This document shows, in pieces, positions 12,825-24,767 of a stretch of 64,000 nt of DNA (positions are counted from its first letter, which is position 1; each line of letters starts with the position of its first letter). The DNA lies in assembly GCA_010645155.1 (NCBI GenBank), contig JAAGOF010000046.1, positions 1,189,282 through 1,253,281 of the forward strand, written 5' to 3'. Made by a program: the position numbers and the translations under genes. The notes under the pieces were generated by a model. The model made no database searches. It saw nothing but the letters and a program-made list of their open reading frames with translations, and had not been told where the DNA came from. The stretch is from Tigriopus japonicus (lineage: Eukaryota > Arthropoda > Copepoda > Harpacticoida > Harpacticidae).

Positions 12825-14471
12825 TGCGTGTCTTAGTGATAAATCAAGTCAGCGTTAAAAGTGCATGCTGCGTGTTTAAATTAAATAACCTAATGTACTC
12901 AAGGACCGTTAATTTGGCTTGATTTTGTATGCAAGGCTTATCGAATTATTGCAATTAATAGGCAACATATGGTCCCAGTACAGAAACTGCCTTTAAAACT
13001 TAGCTTATGCAATGAATCTTAATTTTGAGTGTTCTTTATCTGATTGTACTTTAGTTCACTCCAGCTTAATTTCTCCTTGATTTTTCTTTTGTTTCTGAAC
13101 AATTCAGCTCATTTTCCAATGGTCTCCACTATGTGCCCTTCATCGTTAGAATCAACCCCTTAAAAACTCTTCAACTTCCTACCAAGTGTTTCCCTATATT
13201 TTTATATTTCCTTCCTCGCCCTTCTCTCATCTGTTGGCAGCAAACCGTAGTTGAATCATATTGATGAGATCTCTTATGATCTTCGAACCATATCCTGCCT
13301 GCTCTGGAGTTCACTTTGCAGAGCTGACTCTTTTCCAGGACGAACCAAGTGAAATTGTATCAGTTTGCTACCGGCCTCAGGCCTAATGTGTGTCATGAAT
13401 TAAGTGTAACTTGTTCGAGAAAAGGTGTTAGCCTAGTAGATGGCATGGTATGCAAATCTTGTAGCTCAATTGTTCAATGTCTAACGCACGTTCCACAATA
13501 TAAAGCATGATTCTATTCGAAGGAAGGCGATGAAATACAGATGACGAGATTCAAGGCAGAACCCTTGGAATAAAGAACCGGCGATTATCTTGGGAAATAA
13601 TCTTGATGGGGTGAATTTGGTTGTAGGAACTAGGCCTGAAGCAGGCCCACCGGTGACGGCGCATGAGATTGTACGTATTAAAACACTGAATCATGAGATT
13701 TGCTCGCAAAAATGCATTCTAGCCAAGACACCCAGCTATTAAGCAGTGCCGCTCTCATTCGTTGAAGACTCGTGGATTAAAAAAAAGGACGCGGAACGGT
13801 TCAAGATGTGGACAAGGATTCGTTTTTCTCTACTTCTCTCTTCTGGTATTGCTTCTAATAAGTATGGTACTTCAGTGGCAAGGGCTCTTAGGGAAAATAA
13901 ATGAGCTCATTAGGAATTCAGTGCTTCTAGTATTGAGAGTACTTGTGGAATGATTTACGGGAATTCTAATGAGGCCATGCTGTGGAGACTTTTTTTCTTG
14001 AAGTAGAGTCTAACTATGATACACTAGAGAGTCTCTGAGAATACCTCTTGTGTTATCCTAAAATGACCTTTGTGTTGAAATAGAGGAAAAAAGCTCAAGC
14101 AGTTACCTAATATTTAGATGTGCAATTTTTGGGAACTTGATTGAACTCATTAATCTCGGTACTGCTTTTTTCAAAAGATTTACCAGATTACTCCGCCATC
14201 TGATGGTTTGTTTCAAAACTATACCGGAGGCTCAGAATAATAAATGAATACAAAAAGAATCATGTTCACACCGTAATTAATGACATATGGGGTAATTCCT
14301 AAAGAAGCTTTTTTTGTAATTCCTTGCTATTTGTTTTCATTAGCTCAAAGTCCACAGCATCGTTGGTATGATAAAAAAAAGATATCAGAGGGATATTAGT
14401 AGGTTGCGTTAGAATAAAAATAAAATTAGCGTCATTTTTCCTGTTGGACTTCTACCGCAGAATTAATTTGC

Positions 14472-14477
14472 TTTATT
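14472..14477 (-). promoter_or_regulatory. Polyadenylation signal of the galactokinase gene
   Basis: On the minus strand an AATAAA lies about 50 bases after the galactokinase TGA, a normal spacing for a short 3'UTR. Confidence 0.6.
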
Positions 14478-14525
14478 TACTCAAATTTATGTTGCGACGG
14501 ACAATATGAATTTACTTCAATCCCT

Positions 14526-17500
14526 TCACAGGTCAAACTTTCGAGCTCCCTGTGCTGGTGAACAAACATAAAAGGAGGCCCTTCCTTTGTAGTTTTCATT
14601 GATCTTCTTTACGACATTTTCAACGGCTTCGTTTTTGAGCAAGGTCACTGTGCAGCCTCCAAATCCTCCTCCAGTTAATCGAGATCCGTAGACTCCATCC
14701 ACGGACAAAGTAAGCGTAACGAGTTCGTTCAACTCTGGACAGGATACCTCATAGTTATCTCTGTAACGAGGAAAAAAAAACGTTACTAACCAATAGAAAA
14801 CATTTTCCTTGTTAGTTTCCTTTGCAAAANNNNNNNNNNNNNNNNNNNNNNNNNNNNNNNNNNNNNNNNNNNNNNNNNNNNNNNNNNNNNNNNNNNNNNN
14901 NNNNNNNNNNNNNNNNNNNNNNNNTATTTTCCTCGTTAGTTTCCTCTGCAAACCCCAAACCCATTTGTGTTGCTTTTAAATTTGTTAGATGAGCTATAAT
15001 TGCCTGAAGAGTTTTTTTGCATCACTATTTTTAGAATGTTTAATTATTTAAGTACCGAAATTCCCTTTTGTTGACAAAGTTCGCTTGAAACGTAAATGGC
15101 GTATAACCGGTTATCCGGCTCTTTTTGAAGACGGACTGAAATCTGCGCTCTTCCAAATTGTCCATAAACGTTCCATGCTTTGGGCCTAAAATTCCACTTG
15201 CCATTCCCAAGATGGAATGGAAAACGTCCATGACTGTTTTGTTTGACTGGCACATATCATTGTAAACATAAACTCAAAATGTACTAAAGCATCATATGTG
15301 GGCGTAGAAAGCATCGCCCAAACCTTGGGATGTCGGACGATTCTTTCTCCGTATTTGGAACATGCGATTGACGAGTCGTTGAATAAAACATTCCAGGTTA
15401 TTGCGTCGTTTGATCCCACTCACCTCAACGAGACGTGGCTTTGAGTCACGAGTTTGCCAAAGGCCTCAAAATCCTCGGCCTTTAAGGCCTCGGCCGCCGC
15501 TTGGGCTCGCGCGATCTCGGAAATGACATGACGAACTCGACGGCACATTTCATCCGAGGATAGGACCTCCTTCTGCTTTTCGAACTCGGATATGGACACG
15601 TCACGAAGGCTACTGGCTCCAAGAAGTTTGGCGGCCTCCTCACAATGACGACGTCTGAAAAAAGGAAACACCGGAACACAAGAAAGAAACTTTAGCACCA
15701 CAAGCTTTTCAATCACGCGCTCGAGCGCGGAAGTGAATGGGCAAGTGGTTGGAAAATGGATGTCTAGACGATGGCGGTGGTCAAAAAAGGGAAGAAAAGG
15801 CTGTTTGGCCTGAAGGTTTGAACTTGATCCACATATGCGTTTTTTAAACATTTTGGAAAAATAAAGATTTTTCCTTCATGAACATCTTTTGGTTTCCTTA
15901 TTGTTTAAAGCGTTTAAGATCTAGAGTCCTCTCGAGAGAGGAAGCAAAACATTTGACCTAGAGTCACGTTAAGAAGAGTACGTGCATGAGATTGATTGGT
16001 CACACTTTGAACTCAGTGTTTCCACATCATTGGAAAAGACAAAGGAAAGCAGAACAAAAAACAAGACTGTTTTGGCAATATCACTACTTTTGCAAGTCTT
16101 AAGTTTTCTGAATGCAATTTATCGTGCTTGTTTTACATATGCATACAAGTTTGTGCTTGCACAAACCTTTTGGCACCTGTTGTAGCAACTTTAAAAAAAA
16201 AACTTAAAAAGGTCCCTGATTAAGGTTTCTAACACCTCACCTTGAATCAATTAGAACTCGTTATTTGAATCTTGTCCATATGTGAAATTGAAAGAAAAAA
16301 GCGCCAAAGTGTCGCTTAAAAGACAAGTTCAAGGTCTGTACATTTGCATCCCTCGAATAGAAACTTTTCCTCTTTTAGCCAGATGTTGGTATCTCAATCG
16401 CAAACAAGCTAGAATTGGCATGGATGCTAAAATCTAAGTAAAGCAATCAACAAAGTCCAATAGTTCTTCTTTGTGTTGAAATGGAAGCTACCATCAATCC
16501 CGAAACTTCTACCTGCTCTCTCCTCTTTCTTTTTTCCAAAACAATTTCGAGGGTCAGAACGTTTGAGGAAGAATTAGATTGCCAGAACGTGCAAAAAGTG
16601 AGCCCACCATCGCAGGTCAAGGGATTTGTTCCCCCATGGTACCGTTAGAGCTTGAAAAGTTCCCGGCGAAAGTCTAGATTGCACGCATTCCTCTTTCAGG
16701 GCTCAAAACGGAATACTTAATCCCCCTTATCCCGCTCAAAACAACCTCTATCCATTCACTATACCATACGGTCCATTTTATGGCATAGTGATCATTCCAT
16801 TTGTTCTACCTGGTTGGGTATTCGCTCCCCGAGAGCTCGTGCTTCACATTGGAGTTGACAATGAGAACCGAGAGATCAGGATTGGTCAATGGAACCCTCT
16901 CGACTTCCAACGAACGACAGTCGATCTTGACCACGTGCCCTTCCTCCCCCATCACGGAGATGAACTGGTCCATTATCCCACATGGCATCCCTGCAAATTG
17001 GTGCTCGGCCTTTTGACAATTGAGAGCCTTCTCTTTCAAAGAAGGGGCCGGTGAGCCCGTGAGGATTTCCAGGAACGTGTACAGGGACACCTCAAGCGCG
17101 GCCGAGCTCGAAAGACCTCCGCCTGAGGAGAAAATGAAATAATACAGACACACACACGGACAGATAAGGGAAAACGGACGGATCAAAGAGATTCAACATG
17201 GAACTATCAATCACTCTTGCTCGATCGGTCTTGACTGGGATCTTGGAACACTGGGAACCAAGGGTACTTTGAAGGCTCTTTGCTTAATCAATGAGGAAAT
17301 GTCGCTTTGCCAACGGTCGAGTTATTCTCATGTCGACTATTTGAGTCAAAAAGTGTCTTTCTCTACTTGTAAATCCGTTTGGCATTTAGCTTGAATTTTC
17401 TCGGAAGTGTCTCTAAATAAGTTTCGAGACTGACGCTCCCGTAAGCAAAAAGCGCCATGAAGGATGGGATTAGATCAAAGTAAATTGGATGAGACAGCTC

Positions 17501-18571
17501 AAAAAATAAATGAAAATGGAGGGTGGAGAAAAAAATGAAGATCTTGAAATCTTGATCCCCGCCTACTTGGAACACGAAGAGGAATGAGGGCTATTTTCGA
17601 GAGGAAGGGGACAAGTAATGGATCTTTAGATTAAAGGCCGACTAAAAGGGCCTCTTCCGGGAGGTTCTGGGACTCGCTTTTCTTTTCCTTCAAAGACCAT
17701 TGTCCTTTTGTGACTCGGGTAAAAGTCCTTTGGTCGTTGAGGCAATTTATGATGATAAATGTTACTCAAGAGTTAGATTGAAACGCCATTACCCACTGAC
17801 TAATCTACGTTCGCCATATTGTGCTCTTTGACATGATAAATTTCTCAGAGGATTCCAATTGCAATTTCTCAGTATTATATCCCCCAGTTCAAAAGAACTC
17901 ACTGCATAAACACGAGACAAGCCGAGTACATGTTCAGAAAAAAATTGCCCAATCAAGACTTGATGCATGCATGCGTACTATGCAACTCGTTATTTCCCGC
18001 TCCTCGTGTCTGACTCGACAGGGTTCTCTTTTCTTGTTATCATCCCAAATTCCAAGTACATGTATACACTTACCAATCGGTACCGAAGTGGCAATAGCAG
18101 CCTCGAACCCCATGCCATCAAGAGGCTGTTGATGAAAGCAGGCCACAACTCCCTTGACGTAATTTCCCCATTTTGGAACAGATTCGCCTTCGTACTCAAG
18201 GCTCACACTATCAAAATCCACACGCTTTGGTTCGCCATCGCGCACGGAAAAAGTGGTGGCGATTGAGCATCGATTGGAACCAGGATCTTCTCGTTTCCGT
18301 CCAACCACGACCGTGACCATTGGCAAGGCCATGGGAAGGACAAAGCCAGCATTGTAATCTGTGTGTCCGCCAATCAAGTTGACTCTTCCCGGGGCAATGG
18401 CACAAATCGCGGGAGTGGAACCTGGGAATTCCTTCACGGAACAATGGAATTGTCCTGAGTGAAGGCCGATTTGGAGAAGCTTAATGGACTTACTTGCTGG
18501 AACCGCTCTTTGGCCTCTTCAATAAGGTCTTGAACCTTGGGAATGGATTCACAGCCAGCTACCGTATTCAT
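14526..18571 (-). CDS. GALK1: Galactokinase (GHMP kinase), five exons, complete
   Basis: Phosphorylates galactose with ATP to galactose-1-phosphate, the entry step of the Leloir pathway in the cytosol. Exons on the minus strand are 18571-18494, about 18431-18074, 17122-16810, 15654-15424 and 14760-14526. The four junctions keep frame and give 404 residues (human GALK1 has 392). Visible motifs: motif 1 [13 protein letters not shown] (residues 41-53), motif 2 [14 protein letters not shown] (144-157), GIMDQFIS with the catalytic Asp at 197, and motif 3 [15 protein letters not shown] near the C-terminus. Arg42 matches human Arg37. Residue 48 is Gly where nearly all galactokinases have Glu, which binds the sugar. 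The start MNTVAGCES was chosen because it matches the length of the human N-terminus; the second-exon acceptor (18432 or 18455) is the least certain boundary. The last intron contains an assembly gap. Confidence 0.96.
14761..15423 (-). other. Galactokinase last intron with assembly gap
   Basis: Contains 95 undetermined bases at 14830-14924. The sequences on both sides of the gap are near-copies of each other (ttttccttgttagtttcct and ttttcctcgttagtttcct), so a tandem repeat probably spans it. The part at 15040-15419 has open frames with coding-like codon use but no recognised family. Confidence 0.6.
14830..14924. other. Assembly gap (95 N)
   Basis: Undetermined bases inside the last galactokinase intron. 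Near-identical sequence on both sides suggests the gap replaces a tandem repeat. Confidence 0.99.
15655..16809 (-). other. Galactokinase intron 3
   Basis: Donor gtagaa at 16809 and acceptor tttttcag at 15655. Nothing else recognised. Confidence 0.6.
17123..18073 (-). other. Galactokinase intron 2
   Basis: Donor gtaagt at 18073 and acceptor ttctcctcag at 17123. Nothing else recognised. Confidence 0.6.
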
Positions 18572-20464
18572 GTTTGTCACTTGAAATGTAGGAATGACTA
18601 CAGACGAAGGAAGACAGGACGTGAGCGAAAGGGCGATGGCCTTCAAGGTGAAGGCCGAAAATTTTGGCCTTACATCCGAGACATCCGTCTCTATGGCTGG
18701 GAACTAAATAGGTTGAACTTGTTTTGCGCCACGACGGCAATGATGAAATACAAGAAACATGAGGTCCTAGCTTAGCTATGTAGGTTTGCTTTTCCTCACA
18801 TATACTCGTACGTATAACTTTCCTTCAAAGGTGCTTTCTTTCTTTGTATCATTTGGCCGGAATAGTACGAGGTGTAGTTCGTTTTCATCTCATGATTCAG
18901 CATGTCTCAGAAAAGCCAAGTGTCAAGGAAAATTTCAATTATTTCCAAATCACACAATGTTTTTATCAATACTCGGTTAACAATCAACTGTTAACGACTC
19001 TTCAATCTTTGAGAGTTTGACGTCGACGATAAGCCATGGAGTCATTGTTTGACGTAGGTTGATCTGGAAATTGTGAAAGATCCAATTTGTGGTCTTGGTT
19101 CCCCAACTAATTGGTTATTTTCCAAAAAGGAGCTGCACACCATGTGGACTCGTTGAGAGTTCCGTTTTCAGAGGGAATTGTGGAGCTCTCAGATTGCCTT
19201 TGGAATGATATCAGGTTACGTTGTACAGAATGAATCCGGTACACTAAAAGTGTCAATGACAAGCAAGTTGATGCTGTTCTGAATAAAAAAAAGCTCTACA
19301 GGATTTTAAAGTCTATTTTTGTAAAGTCAAGGAGAGAATCGCTATCCGTCGTCAAATATCTCAATGAGTTGTGAAGCAAACATTTTTAAGTGGAAAAATG
19401 GCAATTATTCAGTGTTGCCAGATGCTTTCAAGTACATGTATAGCAAAAAGTCAAAACATTTCAGTATTAAAAAATAAATCTCATAGCTTCATATTCGACC
19501 ACTCTTCATTACCTGCCTCAGAGAAATTTTGGAACAAAAAGTGATTAAGCTCGTTGTTAAGTCAGTGGTCTCTTTCTATTAAATTGTTTTCTGTTACTTG
19601 AAAATCTTCGTTGCCATTAATTCCTAAATTCCGGATGCCCTTATTTTCCGTTTTGTTTTCATCAGAATCCCCCCTAGTCAAAAATGGAAGTTATGTTTGC
19701 CTAGAACCAATTCCACCACTGTTTTACAGGCTAATGATAATGTTATCCTTAAAAAGCGTTATTTAAGAACGCGATATCTCGCTCTTGTAATTTTGTTCCA
19801 GATAACATTTACATAGAGGATAATAGAGAGAGCATTGTGGTCATTTTACCTGGCTTGTTTCCATCTGAAAATTGCAACAAGTTGTGTGAAAAAGCAAAAA
19901 TTTGCAAACAATGTTTAAATAAAAACTTGCCCATTCTAGTTGATTATCATGGTACAAATATCATCGAACAAAACTTTTAGAATAAGTTTTAACAAGTTGT
20001 TAAAATTCGCCCTTGCTGGCTCCTATGAAATTTCACGGCTGGCCTGCTCTAGAATCTCTCCTTTGCAGAACTCTATGGTACCTTTCCCTTCTCTTCTAAA
20101 AAGCCAGCCAAGGATTTAGATCTCGTGAGGCCCAAATTCCCCTTAACTTTGTCAAGAAGTCGCCTTTAAAAAAATTATTTTCGGACTATTCATGCCGTTA
20201 CAAGGAATGAAATCCCTTATAATAATAAAAGAAATAAAGTTTTTAACCAGCAGTGGGGTTCGAACCCACATTTTCACCCAAATGTCACAAGGAAACAAAG
20301 GTTTCATCGAAATACTCCAGTTTATGAACAAAAGTATTGGATTTACCGTAACAAAAGATAGACATGCTCTATTCACAAATATCGAATCTCATTTTTGAAA
20401 TTGTTCCTTTGGCATGTAACTGTCACGCCACCGTCCAAGGATTACAGTACTTATGTTCCATTTT
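18572..20464. other. Intergenic region between galactokinase and desaturase
   Basis: Must contain the galactokinase promoter and the 3'UTR of the desaturase, both on the minus strand. I see no clear TATA box or AATAAA for them. Around 20247-20270 a tRNA T-arm-like string (minus strand GGTTCGAACCCCAC) occurs without the rest of a tRNA. Confidence 0.45.
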
Positions 20465-23400
20465 CTAGTGCTTGATGGCGCCTGATCCAGTTCGAGCCAT
20501 TCTGGCCTCGACGACCTCGCGGGGAATGCTTCGTCGATCATACACTTGACCACACCAAGCCATGAGGTCAATAAAAAGAGTGGTGAAATTCAAAGAGTAT
20601 CGCCATTCACTGGTACTGTAGTCATGAGGGAAAGTGTGATGATAGTTGTGGAAGCCTTCTCCTTGAGAAAAGAAAGACACGAAACGATTTTCAGCGGGCG
20701 AAATGTTGACGTCATAAGGGTGACCACCCCACATGTGAGCCGCAGAATTGACCAACCACGTGGCGTTGAGGATGAAACAATAGCGGAACACGGCCATCAC
20801 ATACGACAGCCACAGGGATTCACCCCAAAAGTACCAAGGGATCAGGGTGGGGATGAAGATGCAGATGGACAAGGCCATGGGAATGTAGTACTTGTCTTGG
20901 AACATGACCAGTTTCTCGTTCTTCAGGTCTGACATGTCGAGCTTGGCGCCCTTGGTGATGACATCCGGATGTTTTCGGACCAATAACCAACCGATCTAAA
21001 ACAGGAAAGTGAAATCTTACCAAAAAAGCCTTTGAAGAACTTTGCTTCAACTCTCGCAGATTTTACTTGCTCATTAAAAGCAGCAAAGGATTATTTTTGG
21101 GGAATCTAATGCGTTGAATGAGCCCAGGTCTAAAAAATGAATATTGGGCTGCACAGAAAAATGGGATCTAAATCCTGAAGAAGCAAAGACAAACTTGTTT
21201 TCAAATTTGTTTTTCACTTGGTAAAAGGATTTGATCAAAAAGATCCTCGAATAGGCTTCCCTGAAACCAAAAAATCCAATTCCCAGTATCTTTGGGAGAT
21301 AGTGAGCTGCATCAAATTCCTCAACAAAGAGGATAGGACTAGGTTGAACATATTACGACGAATTGCAATGCAATCTCTTTAATCGTGTTTTGTTTTGCAG
21401 TGACTCTTTACCCTTAGTTGAGTACCCTTTCATTGCATAAAAAGTCAAAGTTCATAAGTGCTGTTGAAGACGTACAACATGTGTTACTCAATTGGCTTTA
21501 GGCCTCACTATGTCATCCTCACAATAAAAAAAATAATGACTTTTTAAGTCTTCAAAGATGAACCAATGTAATAAGATCGGATTGCATAGTGAATAAATGG
21601 AGACAATGAGATTTCTTCTGAGCTCCTTTCTCTTGACCAACACTGATTTTTTATTATTGTAGCCCGAGAAACCTGTTCCTCCCAGAAAAAAAAGATGTAC
21701 CGAAATCCTGACGGAGTGTTAGACTCAGACTTGAACATATCAAACAAGTACAGTAAAAATAGTCTAACTCTTGATCCAGCTGTCTTTGATGCTAGTTCGA
21801 TGAACACCTTTGCTTGTTACATGGAAGTCAATTTAGTAGACAAAATGATTGTCAGTAAGCATTATATGATATATCAGGATTTCGAATGTGTCAACAGATG
21901 GTTTGATTTTAAGTTAAAGAGATAATATGAAGGGCGATTTACTCTCTTTTGAAGTTGTTCATAAATGATTTCAGTCGCTAGTTGGTGACAAATTGTCAAA
22001 CTTATGGCGCTACAAAGGTATTCAAAAAAAACCGTTTGTAAAGGTTGAATCATGTCTACCACGTTTGTTCTTTTTTTGCCTCTGAAATATATTCTAATTT
22101 TTTAGCTCTTTCAGATTTTGTGAAACACGCTATCTTTCCATGCCAAAAATAAATTTTGAAGTGGTTCATTTCTAGACTTGCAGGATCGTTGACAAAAGTA
22201 TTCAATTCGATGTCCTCAAAATTAACAATATAACCATGCTTAAATCTATCAAATGGTCTTCAAGTTCTTCAAACTCCGCCTAAAATTGCATGAAACATGA
22301 TCAGTGTTCATGCCAGAATATAAAGAAACTTGATACCTTTTGTATTTGTCTACTCAAGCCGTGTGATTCTCCTTCACTTCCATTTCATAATGAAATATCA
22401 TTCCTTAGCAACCCTTGATTTTTCTCTTGATCTTTGTAAACATCACGAGCAAAGGACTTTGAACACGTGAACTAGGACTTTGATCCGCAAATACTGATGC
22501 AATATCACTGTTCCGTAAAGCTAGTCGTTAACTTGTTTGAGCATTTTCGTACAACTTTCATGTCAGGTTGTTTCTTTCTCTAACGTTCCGGTTACCAGCG
22601 ATCCCTCAACAGGTATGCCAAACTTTCCGATTTGGACCATCTAAAATCCAAAGAATCTAAAAGTGTCGCTTTAGGATAAAATTTTCCTCATCGCTGAAGC
22701 CTGTTGCAAGAAAACGTCTACGTTGCAATAATGCTCGTTGATCTCGGCAATAATAAATTTCTCTTATAACGGGTTCACTGCGTAGAAGAGCTAGCAGTTA
22801 AAAAGGCGAGCTCGTTCGTTGGAACGCCTTGACTAGGCCTATTCATCCTCATATGGAAAAAAAGCCTAAACCCTTTGTACGGAATTGAGATGTACTGCAT
22901 ACTTTGTAATAAGAGTTCCGAGAAGGAAACGCGATAATCTTGACTTATGGATGATCAATTATGTGCCAACTACTTACATGGGCGAAGAAAAAACCTCGGG
23001 TGGCATTATGAGGATCGGCATCGGTCTCACTGTACTTGTGATGGACACGATGATCTCGAGACCAAATGTAGATTGAATTCTCCATTGCCAAGCAATTTCC
23101 GATAGCCAAGAAGATTCGAAGTGGTAGGCGTGCCTTGTAAGACCGATGGGTCCACAAACGATGTGCTCCAGCAGTGATTCCCTATGGGGAAATAAATTTA
23201 TACGTTCTTATTTTCAATTCATTTTTCTACTGTCATCTTTTTTTACAGTGACCGCTAGAGGATGCTTTATGCAAATAGAATGTTTACAAAATGTCAAAAG
23301 GTAAAGAAAAAGTGTGTTGAAATCGAAGGCTGATTCGGAACATTTCCTGTCTTTGTGATAGTACAATTTGGGTAGATTTTGCATAGACATCTATACTACT

Positions 23401-24647
23401 GGATGTCTTACGACCGATCTCTTGATTGGTAAAACAATACAATGAACGGTCTGCTGGGAATTGATCATAAACCGTTTTTTTTGTACTGGCTTGCCAACTA
23501 AGTGGTCGGTCGTAAAACATCCAGTAGTCTAGATATCTATGGATTTTGATAATGGAAATCCAGAAATAAGACATGTTCAGCACAGGGTTGAAAAAGATTC
23601 CGTCTCTGTGATCCTGGCGACGGGATAAAGCGGGATTTTCGATTTTTTTTATATTAGGGCATAAATATGAAAACAATGGTTTGTTTCTTTATAGGTTTAA
23701 TGATTGGAAACCAATGTTTAGGTAAATTTATAATATCCTCGACAGACATTTGTTTCCTTTCTGCCATTTTAACTTCTTGAAACCTTACAAATTGCATGTT
23801 TAAAAAAATCCAGTTTTGAATTAGAAAATTCCTTCCCGTGATCCCGCAAAATATATTAGTTTTGGTAAAAGTATTGAAAACCCCGTCTCGGGATTCCGGG
23901 GATAATCCCTTGGCCAACCCTGGTTCAGGAGTGCATTAGGTACACAGCGCCCCCTTTTAAGCCTAATGTGTCATGCCTACAAAAACGATAACAGTTTTGC
24001 ACGTTCACAATGAACATACGGTAAGTCAATAATTGCGAACACACATTGTACTTAATTTTCTTATCGTAAGCTTATATTGGCTAAAAGGAGGTAAAATGAA
24101 GTTCGTTTTCAAATGCAATCGGTAAAACGTCCAACTTAAAAAAAGAATATTCCGTTTGAGCGGAAAATGTTGAACTTGGAGCTCGAACATGTTATGATTC
24201 ATGCACTTGAGTACACGTTGTCTAGAAACAAACAAGTTTCCGTGTCCAACTCGTGAAAAAATGAGTTACTAAAGGATCTTTACTCTAACAATAAAAAACG
24301 TTAATCCTACTTACCAAACCACCATAAACGTAGCACGCAAAAGTGAACAAAAGAGTTTTGTAGCTGACCGATGTGAGACAAAAGAAACTGTAGAAGAAGA
24401 TCAGATGCAGTATTGCAAACTTGACGACATTGGGCCAAACAATGGTCATTTGATAAGGTTTGGTTTCGTCTCGAGTCGATGATGATGCCAAAGCATCTTT
24501 GTCCTCTTCTTCCGTGGTGACATTTTGCCTTTGGTCCTCACCATTGGTCACGGATTGTTTTCTCAGCCTCAGATCCTGTTCGGTCTGATTGGTGTTTTGA
24601 TCTTCCACCAAGTGGATCACTTCCGTTGTTGAAGACTGAGGAGCCAT
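20465..24647 (-). CDS. SCD: Stearoyl-CoA (delta-9) desaturase, three exons, complete
   Basis: Membrane di-iron enzyme of the endoplasmic reticulum that introduces the cis-9 double bond into acyl-CoA using cytochrome b5 and oxygen. Minus-strand exons: 24647-24315, 23181-22978 and 20995-20465, all joined in phase 0, giving 355 residues, the usual length. The three histidine boxes are intact: HRLWTH (118-123), HRVHH (155-159) and HNYHH (295-299), with NSAAH before the third. The conserved stretch around DADPHNATRGFFFAH and the membrane spans before and after box 2 are present. The N-terminal 70 residues are polar and variable, as in arthropod homologues. The start MAPQSSTTEV was preferred over in-frame upstream codons because those run through a GA/GTGA microsatellite, probably 5'UTR. 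Intron 1 holds two repeats. Confidence 0.96.
20996..22977 (-). other. Desaturase intron 2
   Basis: Donor gtaagt at 22977 and acceptor cctgttttag at 20996. AT-rich; no exon or mobile element recognised. Confidence 0.6.
23383..23540. repeat. Inverted-repeat element with ACTACTGGATGT arms
   Basis: The left arm ATAGACATCTATACTACTGG and the reverse complement of the right arm ATAGATATCTAGACTACTGG match over about 48 bases, continuing through GATGT[CT]TTACGACCG. The middle is about 60 bases. This is the layout of a short MITE or foldback element inside the desaturase intron; the superfamily is not clear. Confidence 0.75.
23583..23922. mobile_element. hAT-type MITE, CAGGGTTG family
   Basis: Ends CAGGGTTG and CAACCCTG form a terminal inverted repeat, and the flanks GTTCAGCA and GTTCAGGA are a 7/8 target-site duplication. 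340 bp, no coding capacity, inside desaturase intron 1. Confidence 0.75.
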
Positions 24648-24732
24648 TGCTTTTGGCCAAGGAGATGAGCTTGCTTGCAACAAGTCTGGATGGACAAAAC
24701 CGACTGATTTCTCCAGATTCAAGTGAGAGGCA

Positions 24733-24767
24733 AGTGAGTGAGTGAGTGTGAGAGAGAGAGAGAGAGC
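24733..24767. repeat. GTGA/GA microsatellite in desaturase 5'UTR
   Basis: Runs of GTGA followed by nine GA units, about 80 to 115 bases upstream of the desaturase ATG on the minus strand. Confidence 0.8.

Larger units (their letters stand above)
8106..14471. other. Gene-poor intergenic region
   Basis: No exon with family features is visible on either strand. The recognisable content is repeat-derived: a hAT MITE at 9555, a GC-rich hAT-like element at 11416 and a foldback repeat at 12692. The rest is AT-rich unique-looking sequence. Confidence 0.5.
23182..24314 (-). other. Desaturase intron 1
   Basis: Donor gtaagt at 24314 and acceptor ttccccatag at 23182. It contains an inverted-repeat element (23383-23540) and a hAT-type MITE (23583-23922), listed separately. 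Confidence 0.65.

Noticed and set aside
20247..20270. tRNA T-arm-like string GGTTCGAACCCCAC on the minus strand
   Set aside because: No 5' acceptor strand, D-arm or anticodon arm pairs with it; at most a remnant.
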